From the NCBI GenBank assembly GCA_012797915.1, contig JAAZOE010000337.1, forward strand, positions 1 to 10,569: 10,569 nucleotides of DNA, given 5' to 3'. A model generated the notes under the pieces. It was not told the origin of the DNA, ran no database searches, and saw only the letters and a list, made by a program, of their open reading frames with translations. The DNA comes from Candidatus Zixiibacteriota bacterium (lineage in GTDB: Bacteria > Zixibacteria > MSB-5A5 > GN15 > JAAZOE01). Made by a program: the position numbers and the translations under genes. Positions 7,179-10,569 of this stretch are shown here, one piece after another (the stretch's first letter is position 1; each line of letters starts with the position of its first letter).

Positions 7179-8504
7179 TTATTTCGGGGACAGGGGAGCT
7201 TTGGTCAGTTCCAGGCCGACGTCGTCGGACATCTTCTCCATTCGCTGCCGGATCCGCTCGTCGATGTTGACGGCCAGCGATTCAGAGTATTTCTCCAGTT
7301 CCTCGAGATTGGTCAACTCGCGCATCTCCGACAGAACGGCCATGATTTTCTTGATTGACTTGTCCACCACCTGCAGGACGACATCGAGCCGGTTTTCGGG
7401 GTCGACGATATCCCCTTTCCCCTTGAGCATCCGGATCAGCTGGGCCCGCCCGGAGATGGCCATGGCGGCGTTATTGACATAGTGCGAGAGGGTGGCCATG
7501 GCGACATTTTTCGTCTCCAGCATGGCCGCCCGGCGTTCCTCGGAAAGAATCCGCCGGGTCAGCTCCTGCCGTTCGCGGAAGAGGTTCTCGATGGTCATGA
7601 AGGAGGTGTACAGTTCCTTGTTGGCCCGGGCCAGGACCTCGACCGGATCGCCGATGTCGATACCCATATATTCCGCGGTGCGGATCGTCTCGGTCAACAG
7701 GGAGAACGATATTTCGTCCAGCTTCTTGCGTCCGATCCGCAACGCCCGGGAGAGAAATTCCAGCGCATACAGCCGTTGCTCGATATGGCGGGTGCGGTCA
7801 TCCATGATCGGCTTGTTGATCATCTCCGACAGCTGCACGATATGGACCAGGCGGACCTCGGTGACGGTTTCGAGAACGTCATGATGATGGGCGATCGCCT
7901 CGGCCAGCGCCGGCGGGAAGTTCCATTTTTCGGCCAGCAGGTACCCCAGCGCGGCATGGTCGGTTCCCAGGATATCCCGTTCGGCTTCGATCAACCCGGA
8001 GTATTTGTCGACCTGGCTGATGACCTCCTGATAGTCAGCCGGGAAATGATGAATCAGGTAGACTACACCGATGTCGTGCAACAGGCCGGCAATGAAGGCC
8101 TCCTCGGTCGATTCCATGCCGATCGCCTCGGCCACCATCCGGCCGCCCAGGGCGACCGAAATGAAATGGTTGAACAGGTCCTTGATATCGATTTTATATT
8201 TCGCGGCCATGATATCGGCGCGGAAGACCGAGGCCGACAGGGCGAGGCACTTGACCTGAATGATGCCCAGCATCATCACCGCCTGGTTGACGGAGGCGAT
8301 TCGGGAGCGTTGCTGGTAGAAGGCGGAGTTGGCCATCTTCAGAATCTTGCTGGTCAAGCCGGGATCCTTCAGGATGACGCGGGCCAGGTCGTTGACCGAG
8401 AAATCGTCGTTTCCGACCATGGCGAGAATCTGGGACAGGCTCTGGGGCAATGACAGCAGGGAGTCTTCGCGCCTGATCTTTTCGATATACTTCAATTCTT
8501 TCAT
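7179..8504 (-). CDS. HDOD-domain signalling protein with C-terminal histidine-kinase-like dimerization (H-box) segment
   Basis: A 441-residue cytoplasmic signalling protein. Residues about 12-215 form an HDOD domain (SLPQSLSQIL, DPGLTSKILKMANSAFY, then LLHDIG at 141-146). It keeps the HD pair H143-D144 plus H113, H183 and H206-208, so metal binding is conceivable, although HDOD domains are generally thought to be non-catalytic. Residues about 220-290 are helical. About 292-335 look like a coiled coil (RERQELTRRILSEERR). A segment like a kinase dimerization and phosphoacceptor domain follows, with LSHYVNN (339-345, H341) and GRAQL (352-356) and a second helix near 370-400. No ATPase domain follows; the protein ends about 40 charged residues later. 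The start is the only reasonable ATG; its ribosome site (GGGG, five bases upstream) is weak. The gene lies 86 bases downstream of the hybrid signalling gene on the same strand, and the similar H-box in that neighbour suggests the two work together (inference). Confidence 0.88.
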   Translation of the reverse strand: MKELKYIEKIRREDSLLSLPQSLSQILAMVGNDDFSVNDLARVILKDPGLTSKILKMANSAFYQQRSRIASVNQAVMMLGIIQVKCLALSASVFRADIMAAKYKIDIKDLFNHFISVALGGRMVAEAIGMESTEEAFIAGLLHDIGVVYLIHHFPADYQEVISQVDKYSGLIEAERDILGTDHAALGYLLAEKWNFPPALAEAIAHHHDVLETVTEVRLVHIVQLSEMINKPIMDDRTRHIEQRLYALEFLSRALRIGRKKLDEISFSLLTETIRTAEYMGIDIGDPVEVLARANKELYTSFMTIENLFRERQELTRRILSEERRAAMLETKNVAMATLSHYVNNAAMAISGRAQLIRMLKGKGDIVDPENRLDVVLQVVDKSIKKIMAVLSEMRELTNLEELEKYSESLAVNIDERIRQRMEKMSDDVGLELTKAPLSPK

Positions 8505-8563
8505 GATTACCCCATCAGCCGGATACGTTCGGCCTCTCGGTCACGTTATCTCTACTATCGGCA

Positions 8564-8580
8564 AAAACCGGGGAGGTTTT
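8564..8580 (-). terminator. Weak terminator-like hairpin between the two signalling genes
   Basis: On the minus strand, AAAACC, a five-base loop and GGTTTT with one further T lie about ten bases after the hybrid gene's stop. The stem is only six base pairs and mostly A-T, so it would terminate poorly. It could give partial read-through between the two genes, or be chance. Confidence 0.2.
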
Positions 8581-8590
8581 AGGAAGCGGA

Positions 8591-10569
8591 TCAGGAAGGA
8601 ATCCGCCGGGAACGCGCGGAACGGATGACCTCGATCAGTTGCTCGATCTTGAACGGTTTAGCCAGGGTGATATCGACGCCGCCGGCCGCGGCCTCCTCAG
8701 GCGAAATCTGCAAGCCCCAGCCGGTCATGAGGATAACCGGGGTTTCCGGCGATAACCGCTTGACCTGCCGGGCGACATCCCAACCGGAGCTTTCCCCCAT
8801 GACCAGATCGACCATGACTAGATCGAACGGCTCCCGTTTGAACAGCTCCAACGCCCGGAGAGGGTCCTGAATGGCCGTCAGTTTCAGTTCCAGCGAGACC
8901 GATATCCCCGCCAGAAGATCCAAGATCATCTGCTGGTCATCAATGGCCAGAATACGCAATCCGGCCAACTCATCCCGTTTTTCCCGCCCGACAACATTAG
9001 CGACGGCCGCTCCCGCAGAGGGGAACCGGAAGGAAACATAGGTCGGGCGACGACCGAACCGATCGAAAGAAACGTCCGCCCGACAGCCGGCCAGCACCGC
9101 CCTCCCCGGAGCATCGAGTAATTCGGCGGGCATAACCTCGGCGGCGCCGAAATCGATACGGGCCGGATCGAAGAGACGGTTTCGGTCGCGGAGACCGCGG
9201 ATCATACTCAGGTAGATTCGACCGCCCCGTTCTTCGCTTTTCACCAGGACATCCTCCCCCTGGTCCATGAAGGTCACGAACCGGCCGAATATTCTCTCCA
9301 GCACCGGGACCAGTTCATCCCCGCCGGGCACGATTGGGCTCGCCGGGTCGATGTCGAGGTGCAGCATGACCGGGCGATTGTCGCCGAAGACGAACAGATG
9401 GTCGGCCACGCGATGGCGCTCCAACAGCCGGGCGAAGGTCGCCAGCGGATGGGGATCGGGCCGGACTGGCGCGGAGGCAGCGGTGGTTTGCAGGCTCTCC
9501 TGAAGCCGCCGGATCGAGGCGGCGGCCGCCTCGGCCGCATGCACGATCTCATCGGTGGCATACCGGATGCTTCCGGTGATGTCCGGCTGACGGGCCAGCA
9601 GTTCCGCCCGTCCCAGGACGGTTGCCAGATCATTGTTGGCCTGATTGACCATAAGCGCTGCCGCGCTCGACAGCTCTCCTCCGGCCACACCCTCGAACCG
9701 ACGCTCGCCGATCCGGGCCATCGAGAGACGGATCGACAGCAATTCCACGGCCAGACGGACCAGGCCGCCTTCCCTCGCCGCCGCCCGCGAGGAACGGTCA
9801 TATCCGAGCAGCACGATCACGCCGACAATCTCATCGAGCAACCGCACCGGAATCACCGTTTGATATTCCGGGAGACCCTGTTCCCCCAGGAGACGAACGA
9901 TGAAGTCCTGATTGGCCGCATCGAGATCGGACCAGGCTTCCTCAACCTTCGCTCTCCCCCGCCATTCCATGGTCTCGCCGGAGGCGGCGGCCTTTCCCAC
10001 CGGCCCTTCGCCCGGAAGGAAGACCGCCTCGGGGAGGACGCCGCCGGGAACGTGGCAACCATCGATCAGGCGATACCCGGTCTGGCCATCGCGGGCGAAT
10101 AACGCCAGGACCGACGGCGGCCGCATCATCCGCGCCGCCTCTTCGAGAAACTGCCGGAAGGCCGCGGTCCCGGTGGGATCCGGTTTGATTCTCAGGATGG
10201 CCAGAAGCGAGCGGACGGTCGATTGATTCCGTTCATCCGTTTCCTTCAGCGCCGACAGGTTGAGACTCAGGCCCACCAGGCCGATGGTCCCCTCAATATC
10301 GGCCAAAAACGATTCGCTCAGATTCAATCCATTTCCCGGCGCCTCCAGAAGCAGGGCGAAATCGCCGACGGCCGCGACCGTCAGCGGACAGAGCAACGTC
10401 GACCGGGCGATATAGACGCCGCCGCCCTGGTCGCGGGCTTCCTGATTGAGCACCAGCATCTTCTTCCGCCGGATGGCATCGATGACCGCCGTCCGGTATG
10501 ATTCACTGCCGTCATCGGGCGAAGCCGACAGGGAGTAGCGCGCCTCATCCTCGAGTTCCCCGGAAAACA
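8591..10569 (-). CDS. Hybrid signalling protein: GAF, GAF, degenerate histidine-kinase core, receiver (5' end outside window)
   Basis: The frame stays open from the stop at 8591 to the right edge, so the ATG at 10459 is probably internal: 36 in-frame codons precede it and read like the start of a GAF domain (AVIDAIRRKKMLVLN). Numbering from that ATG, residues 1-75 finish a first GAF-like domain, and about 95-250 form a second (LPGEGPVGKAAASGE, VIPVRLLDEIVGVIVLLG). Residues 262-322 resemble a kinase dimerization domain (LMVNQANN...GRAEL) with Asn-272 where the phospho-His belongs. About 340-482 occupy the ATPase position, but the N-box asparagines are replaced (VLERIFGRF) and no DxGxG motif is visible. 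Residues 500-618 are an intact receiver: D507-D508, phosphoacceptor D551 in MVDLVM, T579 in MTGWG and K601 in AKPF. I infer a pseudokinase scaffold that senses through GAF and outputs through its receiver. The C-terminal receiver probably takes phosphate from another kinase. The ligand is unknown. Confidence 0.85.
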   Translation of the reverse strand, partial: FSGELEDEARYSLSASPDDGSESYRTAVIDAIRRKKMLVLNQEARDQGGGVYIARSTLLCPLTVAAVGDFALLLEAPGNGLNLSESFLADIEGTIGLVGLSLNLSALKETDERNQSTVRSLLAILRIKPDPTGTAAFRQFLEEAARMMRPPSVLALFARDGQTGYRLIDGCHVPGGVLPEAVFLPGEGPVGKAAASGETMEWRGRAKVEEAWSDLDAANQDFIVRLLGEQGLPEYQTVIPVRLLDEIVGVIVLLGYDRSSRAAAREGGLVRLAVELLSIRLSMARIGERRFEGVAGGELSSAAALMVNQANNDLATVLGRAELLARQPDITGSIRYATDEIVHAAEAAAASIRRLQESLQTTAASAPVRPDPHPLATFARLLERHRVADHLFVFGDNRPVMLHLDIDPASPIVPGGDELVPVLERIFGRFVTFMDQGEDVLVKSEERGGRIYLSMIRGLRDRNRLFDPARIDFGAAEVMPAELLDAPGRAVLAGCRADVSFDRFGRRPTYVSFRFPSAGAAVANVVGREKRDELAGLRILAIDDQQMILDLLAGISVSLELKLTAIQDPLRALELFKREPFDLVMVDLVMGESSGWDVARQVKRLSPETPVILMTGWGLQISPEEAAAGGVDITLAKPFKIEQLIEVIRSARSRRIPS

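Noticed and set aside
7482..8453. Plus-strand open frame of 323 codons opposite the HDOD gene
   Set aside because: It is antisense to a clearly recognisable HDOD domain. The translation is rich in Asp, Gly and Gln without family motifs and is a typical shadow of GC-rich coding DNA.
9359..10102. Plus-strand open frame of 247 codons opposite the hybrid signalling gene
   Set aside because: It is a shadow of the minus-strand GAF and kinase-like regions, with low-complexity composition and no start signal.
1..10569. CRISPR arrays, insertion sequences, tRNA or rRNA genes
   Set aside because: I saw no regularly spaced direct repeats, transposase motifs, terminal inverted repeats, cloverleaf sequences or rRNA-like stretches on either strand.

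Overview
The window reads as chromosomal DNA from a GC-rich, diderm (outer-membrane-bearing) bacterium with an anaerobic or facultatively anaerobic metabolism. The evidence is a single-chain pyruvate:ferredoxin oxidoreductase, a secreted beta-barrel-like protein and a TolB-type propeller with signal peptides. The domain mix (HDOD and GAF/histidine-kinase-like/receiver proteins next to housekeeping genes) would suit an uncultured lineage of the FCB group or a related phylum, but that placement is a guess. I see no mobile elements, CRISPR arrays, tRNAs or rRNAs, and no gene-free stretch longer than about 220 bases.

Left part, plus strand (1-4314): the C-terminal half of nifJ-type pyruvate:ferredoxin oxidoreductase enters from the left edge and ends in a clear intrinsic terminator. 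A 291-residue exported beta-barrel-like protein follows, and then a 353-residue exported TolB-like beta-propeller. A perfect 13-bp hairpin at 4285-4314 closes this block and can also serve the convergent gene coming from the right.

Right part, minus strand (4338-10569), read right to left. First is a large signalling protein whose start lies outside the window (GAF, GAF, histidine-kinase-like core, receiver). Next come an HDOD-domain protein with a C-terminal histidine-kinase-like dimerization segment, chorismate synthase (aroC) and leucyl aminopeptidase (pepA). Gaps of 86, 55 and 131 bases suggest that the two signalling genes, and perhaps aroC, share a transcript; pepA may have its own promoter.

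The most interesting point is the pair of signalling proteins. Both carry a recognisably similar H-box segment (shared pattern NN followed by GRA-Q/E-L). The HDOD protein keeps the phosphorylatable histidine but has no ATPase domain. The hybrid protein has asparagine there, a badly eroded ATPase domain and an intact receiver. This looks like a complementary pair built from degenerate kinase parts, perhaps signalling by dimerization or by phosphotransfer between proteins. That interpretation is inference.
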